Both the position numbers and the translations under genes were made by a program. From NCBI RefSeq assembly GCF_017309585.1, contig NZ_CP071321.1:4422001-4486000 (forward strand): DNA of 64,000 nucleotides, read 5' to 3'. The notes below the pieces were generated by a model. That model was not told where the DNA came from and did no database searches. It saw nothing but the letters and a program-made list of their open reading frames with translations. Position 1 is the first letter of the stretch. Every line of letters begins with the position of its first letter. Shown here piece by piece: positions 33,122 through 41,871 of this stretch. Origin of the DNA: Nitrogeniibacter aestuarii (lineage in GTDB: Bacteria; Pseudomonadota; Gammaproteobacteria; Burkholderiales; Rhodocyclaceae).

Positions 33122-33616
33122 ATGGATTCCGAAACCCCCGTCGAGAAGGCCAACATCGATCAGTGCATCCGCAAGCTGAACACCCGGCACAAGCAGCGCC
33201 TGGGGCCGGTCGGGCCGCCGTTGGGGATGTTGTTGATTCTGCTGTTCGCGATTGCGCTGCTGCCGCTGTTCCTGTTTCTCAAGTTCTTCAACACGGTGTA
33301 TTTCTGGATCCGGCGACAGAAGCCGATCGATCCGAAGCCGTATTTCAATTACGACCGGCATCGTCTGGCGCACCTGCGTTTTGCCGACAAGGTGTGGTGC
33401 GAGTATTGCGAGTGGGCCAATGGCTCGCTGCAGTGGGCGCTGGCGATCACCAACGAGATTGAGCGGCGTTATTGCCCGATCCAGAATCAGTGCCACCCCC
33501 ATTGCGAGAAGGCCAAGGCTTGGCGGGATGAGTTTCTGGTCTATCAGCACGACAAGAACGATATCGAGCGCTACTACGACGAGCGCTATCTGCAGGAGTC
33601 CCGGCTCGATGATTGA
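33122..33616 (+). CDS. Membrane-anchored hypothetical protein with conserved cysteines
   Basis: 164-aa protein. A basic N-terminal region (KLNTRHKQRLGPVGPP) precedes one or two membrane segments (LGMLLILLFAIALLPLFLFL, FFNTVYFWI), then a cytosolic C-terminal domain with CEYCEWANGSLQWALAITNE and CPIQNQCHPHCEKAKAW. The five Cys and one His could bind a metal. No family recognised. The ATG at 33122 was chosen because upstream sequence shows no protein-like pattern; the ribosome site is weak. Confidence 0.7.
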   Translation: MDSETPVEKANIDQCIRKLNTRHKQRLGPVGPPLGMLLILLFAIALLPLFLFLKFFNTVYFWIRRQKPIDPKPYFNYDRHRLAHLRFADKVWCEYCEWANGSLQWALAITNEIERRYCPIQNQCHPHCEKAKAWRDEFLVYQHDKNDIERYYDERYLQESRLDD

Positions 33617-33747
33617 AGGCTAGAAACCGGGAGCCATGAAGGCGTCATGACGGGCCCGTTCTGACGCCATTCCCGAAATCGGGAATTCCCCTCTGGCGCG
33701 CTTTTTTTCAGCGTTTTCGCTTTTACATTCAGGCCGGAAGGGTGACA

Positions 33748-34936
33748 ATGCAGTATCACCCTCAGATGCCGTCGAACATTGGCCGCCTGCCATCCCCTGA
33801 CGCTCGCGTTCGCCGATCGCGCGCTGGAATCCAGCTACCTCGAGTCGTCTCTCGAGCGGGAGCGTATTCAGGGGCGCGCCGCCATCATCGTCGGCAGTCT
33901 GGTGTACGTGCTGTATGGCGTGCTCGACCGCTGGCTGGTGCCCGACGATGCGAAAACAGCCATCTGGACGCTGCGCCTGTCGATGCTGCTCGTGCCCATG
34001 TTTGTTTACTGGGCCAGCTACACCCCCCTGTTCAACGCACACCGCCATGTGCTGCTGGCGAGCGTCGGGTTGGCGGCCGGCGTGGGCATCATTGCCATGC
34101 TCACTTTCCTGAGTGTCGAGAGCGCGGCCTATTTCTACCCCGGGCTGGTGCTGGTCACCTTCTATACCTACAACTTTGTCGGCACCCGCTTCATCCACGC
34201 CCTGTGCATCGATTTCGCCCTGCTGCTGGGCTACAACATCGTGTTCGGCGCAGTGCATGCGTATCCGTTCGAGGTGCTGGCCAGCCACGACTTTTTCATC
34301 CTCTCGGCCAACCTGATCGGCGGCACGGCGGGCTACCTGAACGAAAAGCAGAAGCGCCTGCTGTTCCTGCGCGAGCGGGAGCTGAACGAGGAGCGCCACA
34401 AGCAGCTCACCCGTGCCCTGCATGACTCACTGACCGGCCTCCCCAACCGGGAGCTTCTGCATGACCGGCTTGAGCAGGCGCTGATGCGCGCCCAGCGCGA
34501 CGAGGTGACCTACTGCGGCTACTTCATCGACCTGGACGGGTTCAAGAGCGTCAATGACCGCCTGGGGCACCAGATCGGCGATCAGTTGCTGCATCAGGTG
34601 GCACAACAGCTCAAGAGAACGGTGCGTCAGTCGGACACGATTGCCCGGCTGGGCGGGGACGAGTTCTTCTACCTTGCCGAAGGCATCCGGACCGAAGCCG
34701 ACGCCACCGCGCTGGCACACAAGATCATTCAGTCCATCGAAACGGCCATGGGCGATGTCGCCGCTGACCTGCCCCTGGGGGCCAGCATCGGCATGTGTCT
34801 GTTCCCCTACCCGGGCCTGACGGAGGTGTCGGACATCATCCGTCAGGCCGACCACGCCATGTACCGTGCCAAGCTCGGCGGCAAGGGCGTGCCCGTGCTG
34901 GCGACGGGTGATCTGGAACTGCAAACCTCGACCTGA
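33748..34936 (+). CDS. Diguanylate cyclase with membrane N-terminus; start uncertain (possible frameshift)
   Basis: C-terminal GGDEF domain with LTGLPNRELLHDRLEQAL, the I-site-adjacent GYFIDLDGFKSVND and an intact RLGGDEFFYLAEG active site, so it should make cyclic di-GMP. The N-terminal half has about six hydrophobic segments (IIVGSLVYVLYGVLDRWLV, LRLSMLLVPMFVYWASY and others) like a MASE-type sensor. The enzyme frame has no ATG at its start: its first possible start is TTG 33779 without a ribosome site. ATG 33748, which does have GGAAGG upstream, is in another frame (MQYHPQMPSNIGRLPS). An indel near 33780-33800 or a TTG start would explain this. Confidence 0.85.
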
Positions 34937-35147
34937 GGGCGCCTGGGTGGTGTCAGCGCCGCACGACCCATCTCACGACTGTCCGGCGGTCGATTTGACG
35001 TGACCTTGGCGGATGACGGCAAACAGGCCGTGACTGTCAGAACCGGCCGACAGACAAGCGCGGCCCGGCCTCCTATATTGGAATCATGTTGATGCGCCGC
35101 GTCATGCGCGCCGCAGCCATGTCACAACCCCGACAGGAGGAATTTCC

Positions 35148-35378
35148 ATGGAGAAGCCCGTACACACGATGAGGAGTCTGTTCGATCAGCTCGGCCTGCC
35201 GAGCGACAACGCGTCCATCAAGACCTTCATTGCCGAGCATCGGCCCCTGCCGGATGCCATGCGCCTGTCCGACGCGCCGTTCTGGAGCAAATCGCAGGCC
35301 ATGTTCCTGCGCGAGGAGCTGATGGACGATGCCGACTGGGCGATGGTGATCGACGAGCTCAACGCCGAACTGCACTGA
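35148..35378 (+). CDS. DUF2789 family protein
   Basis: 76-aa soluble helical protein. MRSLFDQLGLPSD, FIAEHRPLPDAMRLSDAPFW and FLREELMDDADWAMVIDELN match the DUF2789 family of small proteobacterial proteins. AGGAGG lies 6 bases before the ATG. It stands alone and its original terminator (see 35386-35585) is split by a small insertion. Function unknown. Confidence 0.9.
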   Translation: MEKPVHTMRSLFDQLGLPSDNASIKTFIAEHRPLPDAMRLSDAPFWSKSQAMFLREELMDDADWAMVIDELNAELH

Positions 35379-35401
35379 AACGAGAAAGCCGCCACGAGGG
35401 C

Positions 35402-35568
35402 TCATGCCGTTCAGTTAAGGCACGGCTCTTCCCCCTTCAAGGGGGAGGTCAGGAGGGGGATGTGGTTTGAGCTGCCCAGTTTCACCCCAACCCCACCCCA
35501 ACCCTCCCCTTGAAGGGGAGGGAGCGACCCGTCTATAAGGCTCGAATTCGCTTAACTGAACGGTATTA
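35402..35568. mobile_element. MITE-like 167-bp insertion with 12-bp target duplication
   Basis: Terminal inverted repeats contain CCGTTCAGTTAAG (35407-35419) and CTTAACTGAACGG (35551-35563). The element is flanked by a 12-base direct repeat CGCCACGAGGGC (35390-35401 and 35569-35580). It has no coding capacity. Its interior contains the dispersed CCCCTTCAAGGGG-type hairpin repeat also seen at 13564-13659. Confidence 0.75.
35426..35525. repeat. Dispersed hairpin repeat, second copy
   Basis: Arms CTTCCCCCTTCAAGGGGGAG (from about 35428, then GTCAGGAGGGGGATG) and CCCTCCCCTTGAAGGGGAGG (ending near 35522) are inverted relative to each other and match the repeat inside the nif operon at 13564-13659. 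It forms the core of the MITE-like insertion. Confidence 0.75.
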
Positions 35569-35606
35569 CGCCACGAGGGCGGCTTTTTCATGGGCGCAGC
35601 GCGGGT

Positions 35607-36548
35607 TCAGAAATACATGGCCACCACCGCCGAAAGCCGTCCGTCCTTCAGCACCGGAAGGGCCACCACCGACTTGAGCTTGGCGTTCTGCGCGGACAGG
35701 GCGATCGGGTCGCTGTTGCCGGACAGGTCCTGACTGATCTGGGGCCGACAGGTGAGCAGGACACGCCCAAGCGCCCCCTGGCCTTTCTCGATGCGCGAGA
35801 AGTAGTGATTGTGGTCGAAACCCGGCGTGCGGTCGCAGTCACCGCCTTCGAACACCAGCGTTTCGTGCGCTGCATCGGGCACCCAGATCTCGAAGCGGTG
35901 GGCGATCGGCGTGTTGAGCGCCGAGAGGAAGGTCATGACGTAGGCGTGACCGGGCATGTAGGGTGAGGGCAGCCCGAGCCCCTTGTTGATGCCCACCTCC
36001 AGCGCCTCCTTGGCGCGCAGGAAGCGCTTCGAGTAGCCCAGATCGCCCATCACCACGGGCTCACCGCTTTGCCACACCAGCCCCGGCAGCCCGAACCCGG
36101 GGCGGAAACTGGTGTGCCTGGAGATGAATTCGAAGCCCTCGGCATGACCGAAGTAGCCGTCCACGAGCGACATCTCCAGCGATGCATCCGGGTTGTTGTG
36201 CCACAGCTCGATGGCGCCCACGTGCTTGTCGTCGTCACCGCAGAACAGCACCACCACCGACACCAGCAGGTCGCCCGCGAAGATGGGGATGGCCACGCCG
36301 CAGGTCAGCCCGGCATTGGCGGCGGCGTCGCGACGCACGAAGTAGGAATTCTGCAGGTCCTTGAGGATGACCGGGCGCCGCTCGGCCCAGGCCCGCCCCG
36401 GCAAGCCTTCGTCGTACCCGAAGAAGGTCCGCTCGCTCACCAGGCGGAAACCGTCGAGGCCGCCGTACAGCCCGTCCTGAAACTCGAGCAGGCTACCGTC
36501 CTTGGACGGCGTCCAGATTTCGACGACGCGAATGAAGGTGTTGAGCAT
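35607..36548 (-). CDS. GAF-domain protein (two GAF-like repeats)
   Basis: 313-aa cytosolic protein made of two GAF-like modules. In the first, EIWTPSKDGSLLEFQDGLYG and GLPGRAWAERRPVILKDLQN lead to CGVAIPIFAGDLLVSVVVLF. In the second, FEIWVPDAAHETLVFEGGDC, KGQGALGRVLLTCRPQISQD and VVALPVLKDGRLSAVVAMYF repeat the pattern. No output domain is present, so it is a stand-alone sensor. GGAGG precedes ATG 36548. It lies downstream of the rnf operon on the same strand, but 144 bases away, so co-transcription is possible and not certain. Ligand unknown. Confidence 0.82.
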   Translation of the reverse strand: MLNTFIRVVEIWTPSKDGSLLEFQDGLYGGLDGFRLVSERTFFGYDEGLPGRAWAERRPVILKDLQNSYFVRRDAAANAGLTCGVAIPIFAGDLLVSVVVLFCGDDDKHVGAIELWHNNPDASLEMSLVDGYFGHAEGFEFISRHTSFRPGFGLPGLVWQSGEPVVMGDLGYSKRFLRAKEALEVGINKGLGLPSPYMPGHAYVMTFLSALNTPIAHRFEIWVPDAAHETLVFEGGDCDRTPGFDHNHYFSRIEKGQGALGRVLLTCRPQISQDLSGNSDPIALSAQNAKLKSVVALPVLKDGRLSAVVAMYF

Positions 36549-36692
36549 GAGAGCCTCCGGGCCTGACGTAACGCCAGACCCGAAGCGAGTTTCATGCCGG
36601 CCGTTCTCGGAAAGATCTGTCGCCTTCTTCGGCGAACGTGCTGACAAAACGCCAGTCAGCGAGCATCAGCAAGCACCGATACGGTGCGTCGA

Positions 36693-37202
36693 TCAGGCGG
36701 CGTCGGCCATTTGGAGGCGCTCGGCCAGGTCGGCCACCACGCTGCCACCGACCTGATCGAGCGGGTCCAGGCGCGCCAGCTCGTCGAGCACGCTCGTGGC
36801 ACCGTCCAGGTTGCCGCGTCGCAAGCGCACAAAGCCCATGGCCTTGAGGCTGTAGAGATAGAGCCGGTTGTGACCCTGCGCGGCCTGCCAGCGCGCATCG
36901 TCGGCGAGCAGACGTGTCGGGTCGGCATCGAAGCCGCCGGCCGCGGCCGCACGCTCAAGGGTCTCGTCAATGAGCGCTTCGGCCGCTTCGAGGCGGCCGG
37001 AGTACGCCAGCAACTTGTACATCGCCACATTCAACTCAAGCCGCGCCGGCATGGCGTGACGGGCGTCGTCGATCAGGCGCTCGGTGCGGACCCAGCCGTG
37101 GCGCAGATCAAGCGGTGCGTTGAGCAGGGCGTTGATGGTGTCGGCATCGGCGCCGGCTTCGGGCAGGGGGAGGTCATCGAAAAGGTCTCGGACCTGCATC
37201 AT
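36693..37202 (-). CDS. TPR-like hypothetical protein, rnf operon
   Basis: 169-aa helical protein with repeated helix-turn-helix units (LNVAMYKLLAYSGRLEAAEA, YLYSLKAMGFVRLRRGNLDG, ATSVLDELARLDPLDQVGGS) that look like tetratricopeptide repeats. The start ATG at 37202 overlaps the stop of the upstream gene, so it is translationally coupled to the rnf/rnfH run. It probably supports assembly or regulation of the nif-linked Rnf complex; this is inferred from position only. Confidence 0.75.
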   Translation of the reverse strand: MMQVRDLFDDLPLPEAGADADTINALLNAPLDLRHGWVRTERLIDDARHAMPARLELNVAMYKLLAYSGRLEAAEALIDETLERAAAAGGFDADPTRLLADDARWQAAQGHNRLYLYSLKAMGFVRLRRGNLDGATSVLDELARLDPLDQVGGSVVADLAERLQMADAA

Positions 37203-37582
37203 GGTGCGGTCTCCGGCATCAGACAGTGGAACAGGCCCTCGGCGCGGATCATGGCCTTGAAGGCTTTCATGACCGGTCGGGACAGCATGGATTCGGCCAG
37301 CACGCGGCGCTCGTAGATCTGCATCCGGAAGGCCTCGTCGTCGCGGCGACGCCCCTCGTCGATGAGCGCATGCTCGGCCTCGCCGAAGTGCCACGAGGGC
37401 AGCTCGCGGGTGGCCTCGTAAAGACAGGCCATCACCCGCTTTTCGTCGGCCGCCATCTTGCACTTGCCATCGAGGATCTTGAGCATCACGGTGATGGCGC
37501 AGTCCACATCCTGCGGCGTGAGCCGCCGGGCGCTCACCCAGGCCGCCACGGCCCGGCGCTCGGCCTCACTCGTCGTCGTCAC
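37199..37582 (-). CDS. Hypothetical protein, rnf operon
   Basis: About 127-aa protein with an N-terminal helical region (SEAERRAVAAWVSARRLTPQ) and segments CAITVMLKILDGKCKMAADE and RVMACLYEATRELPSWHFGE. Its start overlaps the end of rnfH: GTG 37582 is the most likely start because the protein-like sequence begins there, and an internal ATG is the alternative. No family recognised, but it is tightly coupled on both sides, so it is part of the rnf accessory set. Confidence 0.65.
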   Translation of the reverse strand: MTTTSEAERRAVAAWVSARRLTPQDVDCAITVMLKILDGKCKMAADEKRVMACLYEATRELPSWHFGEAEHALIDEGRRRDDEAFRMQIYERRVLAESMLSRPVMKAFKAMIRAEGLFHCLMPETAP

Positions 37583-37844
37583 CGTCCTGATCCTTGCGCG
37601 GCACGGTGGACGGATCGCAGATGATGGCACGGTAGATCTCGACCCGGTCACCCGGTTTGAGGGCGGCATTGGGTTTGACCAGCCGGCCGAAGACACCGAT
37701 CTTCTGGGCCGACAGATCGATGTGCGGAAACTTCTCGAGGATGCCCGAGCGCTCGATGGCTTCCTCGGCGGTGCTTTCATCCGGCACCTCGATGGTCATC
37801 CACACCTGCTGGCCGGGTTCGGAATAGGCGATACCGATCTGCAT
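37566..37844 (-). CDS. rnfH: RnfH family protein
   Basis: 92-aa ubiquitin-like (beta-grasp) protein. IGIAYSEPGQQVWMTIEVPD, the helix STAEEAIERSGILEKFPHID, KIGVFGRLVKPNAALKPGDR and VEIYRAIICDP are typical of RnfH. It ends with an acidic tail (DQDGDDDE). RnfH genes accompany rnf operons in diazotrophs; the molecular role is unclear. AAGGAG precedes the ATG. It lies 13 bases downstream of rnfE. Confidence 0.93.
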   Translation of the reverse strand: MQIGIAYSEPGQQVWMTIEVPDESTAEEAIERSGILEKFPHIDLSAQKIGVFGRLVKPNAALKPGDRVEIYRAIICDPSTVPRKDQDGDDDE

Positions 37845-37857
37845 GAGTCGACTCCTT

Positions 37858-38550
37858 TCAGGCGGTGGCAGCGTCCGACGGCTCGGCCTCGGCCGCCTCG
37901 GCGCGCTGGGCGCGGCCCTCGAGGCGCGCATCGATCAGGCGCTTGCCCGCCAGCATGAAGCCGAGCACCGCAAAGGCCCCGGGCGGCAGGATCATGAGCA
38001 GGGCGCCGCCATAGCCGGGGATCTGCATTTCGAGAAAGCCGAAGGCCGGCCCGAGCAGGCCCGAGGCGTTGGCGAACAGGGTGCCGGCCCCGAAAAACTC
38101 CCTCACCAGGCCGATGGCGGTCATGGCGCCGGTCATGCCAAGGCCGATCGCCAGCCCGTCCACCAGCGAGGGCAGCACGCCGGTGCGCGCCGCGAAGGCC
38201 TCGGCACGGCCGAGAATGGCGCAGTTCACCACGATCAGCGCAATGAACAGGCCGAGCACCTTGTACAGCTCATGCAGCCAGGCGTTCATGACCATGTCGA
38301 CCAGCGTCACCAGCGTGGCGATGAGCACGATGAACACGGGAATGCGCACCGTGGGGCTGACGATGCGGCGGATCATCGACACGATCACGTTGGATACCAC
38401 CAGTACCGCCGTGCTCGCCAGGCCCATGCCCAGGCCGTTGGTGCCGGAGGTAGTCACCGCCATGGTGGGGCACAGGGCCAGCATCTGCGCCATGACGGTG
38501 TTGTTGTCCCACAGCCCGTCCTTGACGATCTGTTTGTAGTCGGTGCTCAT
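37858..38550 (-). CDS. rnfE: Rnf electron transport complex subunit RnfE
   Basis: 230-aa integral membrane subunit with about six helices. The start YKQIVKDGLWDNNTVMAQML and LALCPTMAVTTSGTNGLGMG are typical of RnfE/RsxE, with LVTLVDMVMNAWLHELYKVL and VNCAILGRAEAFA later. It forms the transmembrane core with RnfA and RnfD. Its ATG overlaps the rnfG stop. Length is normal with a charged C-terminal tail. Confidence 0.96.
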   Translation of the reverse strand: MSTDYKQIVKDGLWDNNTVMAQMLALCPTMAVTTSGTNGLGMGLASTAVLVVSNVIVSMIRRIVSPTVRIPVFIVLIATLVTLVDMVMNAWLHELYKVLGLFIALIVVNCAILGRAEAFAARTGVLPSLVDGLAIGLGMTGAMTAIGLVREFFGAGTLFANASGLLGPAFGFLEMQIPGYGGALLMILPPGAFAVLGFMLAGKRLIDARLEGRAQRAEAAEAEPSDAATA

Positions 38551-39218
38551 GAGGCATCTCCCAGCATTTGCTGCTTGTGGCTTTCGAAGAAGAGCAACCC
38601 CTCTTTCACCGCCTTGACTACCGCGCGCGGGGTGATGGTGGCGCCGGTGAGCTGGTCGAACTCGCCGCCGTCCTTCTTCACCGCCCAGCGCGCCGGGGCC
38701 GGGTTGTCCAGCGAGCGGCCGTCGAAGCCGTGAATCCAGGTCGATTTGCCCGCTTCGATCTTGTCGCCCAGACCCGGCGTCTCGGCATGCTTGAGCACGC
38801 GTACGCCCAGCAGGGTGCCACCGGCATCCACCGCCATGAGCACCTGGATGTCCGACGAATAGCCATAGCTCGAGGTCTTGAACATGGCAGCCTTGACCGT
38901 GCCGCCCCCCCGCGCCCGGTACACGGTCAGCGGGGTGCCGTCACGATCGAGGGTGACCGTGTCATTGAGAAAGTCGTTGTCCGCCAGCCCGGCCGGCAGC
39001 ACCTCGTTGAGCGAGGTGCGCAGGTCGTTGGCCTCGGCCTCGGCGATCGGGCCGGTGGTCAGCCTGGCGCCCACGGCCAGCGCGCCACTGGCGAGCAGCG
39101 CCACGGCGCCCAGCAGCAGGGGTTGATAACCGAGCCGGTCGCGCCAGGCATCGATGACCGACGATGCGCCGTCGCCCACGGGCGCCTCGACCGGTGCGGT
39201 GTGTCCGTGATCGTGCAT
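38547..39218 (-). CDS. rnfG: Rnf complex subunit RnfG (covalent FMN)
   Basis: 223-aa subunit with one N-terminal membrane helix (LLLGAVALLASGALAVGARL) and a periplasmic FMN-binding domain. DQLTGATITPRAVVKAVKEG near residues 185-205 contains the [S/T]GAT motif whose Thr carries the flavin. GVRVLKHAETPGLGDKI is the other family mark. It overlaps rnfE and is one base from rnfD. Confidence 0.95.
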   Translation of the reverse strand: MHDHGHTAPVEAPVGDGASSVIDAWRDRLGYQPLLLGAVALLASGALAVGARLTTGPIAEAEANDLRTSLNEVLPAGLADNDFLNDTVTLDRDGTPLTVYRARGGGTVKAAMFKTSSYGYSSDIQVLMAVDAGGTLLGVRVLKHAETPGLGDKIEAGKSTWIHGFDGRSLDNPAPARWAVKKDGGEFDQLTGATITPRAVVKAVKEGLLFFESHKQQMLGDAS

Positions 39219-39219
39219 G

Positions 39220-40314
39220 TCAGCCCACCTCCCGCTCGGGCAGATCGAGCGGCCGGCCGCGCCGGTCGCGCCCGAGGATGCGCGGCTTGATGTATCGATC
39301 GATGATGGGCGTGAGCGCGTTCATGAGCAGCACTGCAAACCCCATCCCTTCCGGATAGCCGCCGTAGGTGCGGATGATCCAGGCAAAGAATCCCAGCCCG
39401 AGTCCGAACACCACCTGGCCCCACTTGGTGTTGGGCGAGGTGACGTAGTCGGTGGCGATGAAGAAGGCACCCAGCATGGCGGCGCCGGACAGCAGATGCA
39501 CTTCAGGCGCCAGGAAACGCGCCGGATCGACGCCGTGCCCGATCGCCGCCGGAATCGCCAGCCCGGCCATCACGGCCACCGGAATGTGCCAGGTGATCAC
39601 CCCGGCCACGAGCAGGAACAGGCCACCGCCGAGCAGCAAGATGGCGGACGATTCGCCCAGGCTGCCCGGCCGCATGCCCGACCAGCTCACCAGGTGGTCG
39701 CCCGGCGACAGGGCCGTCATGAGATCGACCCCTCGGGAAAGCTCGGTCTTGGCATGGCCCAGCAGGGTGGCGCTGGTCAGCGCGTCGGGCACGGGATTGA
39801 GCCCGAGGAAGATGCGGAAGCCTTCGAGCAGGTCGGGCGAGGCGCCGTGCATGACCGACACCGGCATCACCCAGGTGGTCATGGGAATCGGGAAGGACAC
39901 CAGCAGCGCGACCCGCGCGACCATGGCCGGGTTGAAAACGTTCTGCCCCACGCCGCCGAACACCTGCTTGCCGATCACGATGGCGACAAAGCCACCGACC
40001 ACGGCCAGCCACCAGGGCGCCCAGGGGGGCAGCGTGAGGGCCAGCAGCCAGCCGGTGAGCGCGGCGGAGCCGTCCATGAGCGTGGCGCGGATACGGGTGC
40101 GCCCAGCCAGGCGCAGGCACAGGGCCTCCCAGCCGATGCATGAAGCAATGGTGCTCACGAACAGGAAGAAGGCCGGCCAGCCATACAGCCAGAAGGCAAA
40201 CAGGGTGGCAGGGGCCAGCGCCGCCTGCACCCGGAACATGGTGCGGGTGACCGAGTTGCCCCCGTGGGCGTGAGGCGAGGCGACCGGCACATCGGTGAGC
40301 GCGAGGGGATTCAT
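39220..40314 (-). CDS. rnfD: Rnf complex subunit RnfD
   Basis: 364-aa membrane subunit with about ten helices. Marks are GWEALCLRLAGRTR, DGSAALTGWLLALTLPPWAP, FVAIVIGKQVFGGVGQNVFN, DALTSATLLGHAKTE (the flavin-Thr region) and FFIATDYVTSPNTKWGQVVF. It holds a covalently bound FMN and sits in the ion-translocating core. The start overlaps the rnfC stop, so the genes are translationally coupled. Confidence 0.96.
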   Translation of the reverse strand: MNPLALTDVPVASPHAHGGNSVTRTMFRVQAALAPATLFAFWLYGWPAFFLFVSTIASCIGWEALCLRLAGRTRIRATLMDGSAALTGWLLALTLPPWAPWWLAVVGGFVAIVIGKQVFGGVGQNVFNPAMVARVALLVSFPIPMTTWVMPVSVMHGASPDLLEGFRIFLGLNPVPDALTSATLLGHAKTELSRGVDLMTALSPGDHLVSWSGMRPGSLGESSAILLLGGGLFLLVAGVITWHIPVAVMAGLAIPAAIGHGVDPARFLAPEVHLLSGAAMLGAFFIATDYVTSPNTKWGQVVFGLGLGFFAWIIRTYGGYPEGMGFAVLLMNALTPIIDRYIKPRILGRDRRGRPLDLPEREVG

Positions 40315-41861
40315 GCGTCGGCTCCTTGGGCAGCAGCGGCCTTGGCGGCCTTTTCAGCCGCCGCCTTTTCAGCGGCCTCTTTCTTCTCGCGCTCCTTGGC
40401 TTCGCGCTCGGCCTTGCGGCGGGCGGCGGCCTCGGCCTTCTCGGCCTTCTCGCGTTCGAGTCGGGCCGTCTTCTGTTCGGCCAGCTTCTTGGTGGCGTCG
40501 TTGCGCAGCTTGGCGCGCCCTTGCGCGGCCAGTTCGCCCTTGGCATGCACGAAGTACTGTACCAGCGGAATCTTTGACGGACACACATAGGCGCAGCAGC
40601 CACAGGCAATGCAGTCCTTGAGGCCGATATCCACCGCGTCGGCCAGCGCATCGTTGCGGATGCGTGCGCTCATTTCCAGCGGCAGCAAGCCGGCCGGGCA
40701 GGCCTTCACGCAGCTGCCGCAACGGATGCAGGGGTCGGGCTCCTGGGCGGCCACTTCGTCAGCGTCCAGCGCCAGAATGCCGCTGGTGCCCTTGACCACC
40801 GGCACGCGCCAGTGCGGCACCTGCATGCCCATCATGGGCCCGCCGAGCACCCGCCGCGCCAGGCCGATGCCCTCGCCCCTGAGGCCGCCGGCGTAGGCGA
40901 TGACCGCCTCGGCCAGGGTGCCCAGACGCACTTCGATATTGCCCGGCGACTTCATGCAGTTGCCGTTGAGGGTGACGATGCGCGAGATCAGCGGCTTGCC
41001 TTCGACCACGGCGGCACGTACCGCGCGGGCGGTACCCACGTTGTGCACCACCACGCCGATGTCGGCGGGCAGGCCGTCGGCCGGCATCTCGACGCCGGTG
41101 AGCACGCCCACCAGCTGCTTTTCGGAGCCCATGGGATAGCGTGCCGGCACCGGACAGATGCGCACGGCCGGCTGCGACTGTGCCGCCACCGTCATGGCCG
41201 CAATGGCCTCGGGCTTGTTGTCCTCGATGCCGACCAGGGCGGTTTTGGCGCCGGTCGCGCGCAACATGAGGGCGATGCCGTCCATGACCTCGGTGGCGTA
41301 ATCGCGCATCTGGCGATCGTCGCAAGAGAGGTAGGGCTCGCATTCGCCACCGTTGATGATCAGGGTATGCACCCCGGCCTTGCGCGCACCGCCGAGCTTG
41401 ACCGCCGAGGGGAAGGCCGCGCCACCCAGGCCGACGATGCCGGCGTCGAGCACGCGTCGGGCGATCTCGTCGGGCTCGAGTGCCGCCGGGTCGTCGCAGG
41501 GCGTCAGCTCGCACCAGGCGTCCTCGCCGTCGGGCGTGAGCACGATGGCCGACAGGGTCAGGCCCGAGGGGTGCGGCGCGGTGATGTCGGTGATGGCGGT
41601 GATCGTGCCCGAGGTGGGCGCGTGAATCGGGGCCGAGATCATGCCCGCCGGATCGGCAAGGCGCTGGCCCTTCTTCACGGTCTGACCGACCATCACGACC
41701 GGGCGCGCCGGCGCACCGAGATGCTGTTGCAGGGGCAGGTACAGTGCCTCGGGCAAAGGCATCACGCGGGTGGGCGCATCGGCGGCCGGGCGCTTGCGGT
41801 CGTCCGGGTGCACGCCCCAGTCGTTGCCTCGAAACGCCTTGAACAGGTTCATGAATCCCAT
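40311..41861 (-). CDS. rnfC: Rnf complex subunit RnfC
   Basis: 516-aa peripheral subunit. The N-terminal part has the NADH/FMN-binding Rossmann-like and SLBB folds (GLGGAAFPSAVKLGGARKAG, INGGECEPYLSCDD). Two four-cysteine motifs follow, CIRCGSCVKACPAG and CIACGCCAYVCPSK, for two 4Fe-4S clusters. The C-terminal 80 residues are a charged Ala/Lys/Glu-rich helix (KLAEQKTARLEREKAEKAEA and beyond). It probably takes electrons from or gives them to NAD(H). GAGGAG precedes the ATG. Confidence 0.96.
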   Translation of the reverse strand: MGFMNLFKAFRGNDWGVHPDDRKRPAADAPTRVMPLPEALYLPLQQHLGAPARPVVMVGQTVKKGQRLADPAGMISAPIHAPTSGTITAITDITAPHPSGLTLSAIVLTPDGEDAWCELTPCDDPAALEPDEIARRVLDAGIVGLGGAAFPSAVKLGGARKAGVHTLIINGGECEPYLSCDDRQMRDYATEVMDGIALMLRATGAKTALVGIEDNKPEAIAAMTVAAQSQPAVRICPVPARYPMGSEKQLVGVLTGVEMPADGLPADIGVVVHNVGTARAVRAAVVEGKPLISRIVTLNGNCMKSPGNIEVRLGTLAEAVIAYAGGLRGEGIGLARRVLGGPMMGMQVPHWRVPVVKGTSGILALDADEVAAQEPDPCIRCGSCVKACPAGLLPLEMSARIRNDALADAVDIGLKDCIACGCCAYVCPSKIPLVQYFVHAKGELAAQGRAKLRNDATKKLAEQKTARLEREKAEKAEAAARRKAEREAKEREKKEAAEKAAAEKAAKAAAAQGADA

Positions 41862-41871
41862 GGCGTGCTCC

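Larger units (their letters stand above)
35386..35585 (+). terminator. Terminator of the DUF2789 gene, split by an insertion
   Basis: If 35402-35568 and one copy of the 12-base duplication are removed, the flanks rejoin as AAAGCCGCC-ACGAG-GGCGGCTTTTT, a strong rho-independent terminator. Today the left half (AAAGCCGCC, 35386-35393) and the right half (GGCGGCTTTTT, 35578-35588) are about 185 bases apart, though the right copy still has part of the T-run. Confidence 0.7.
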
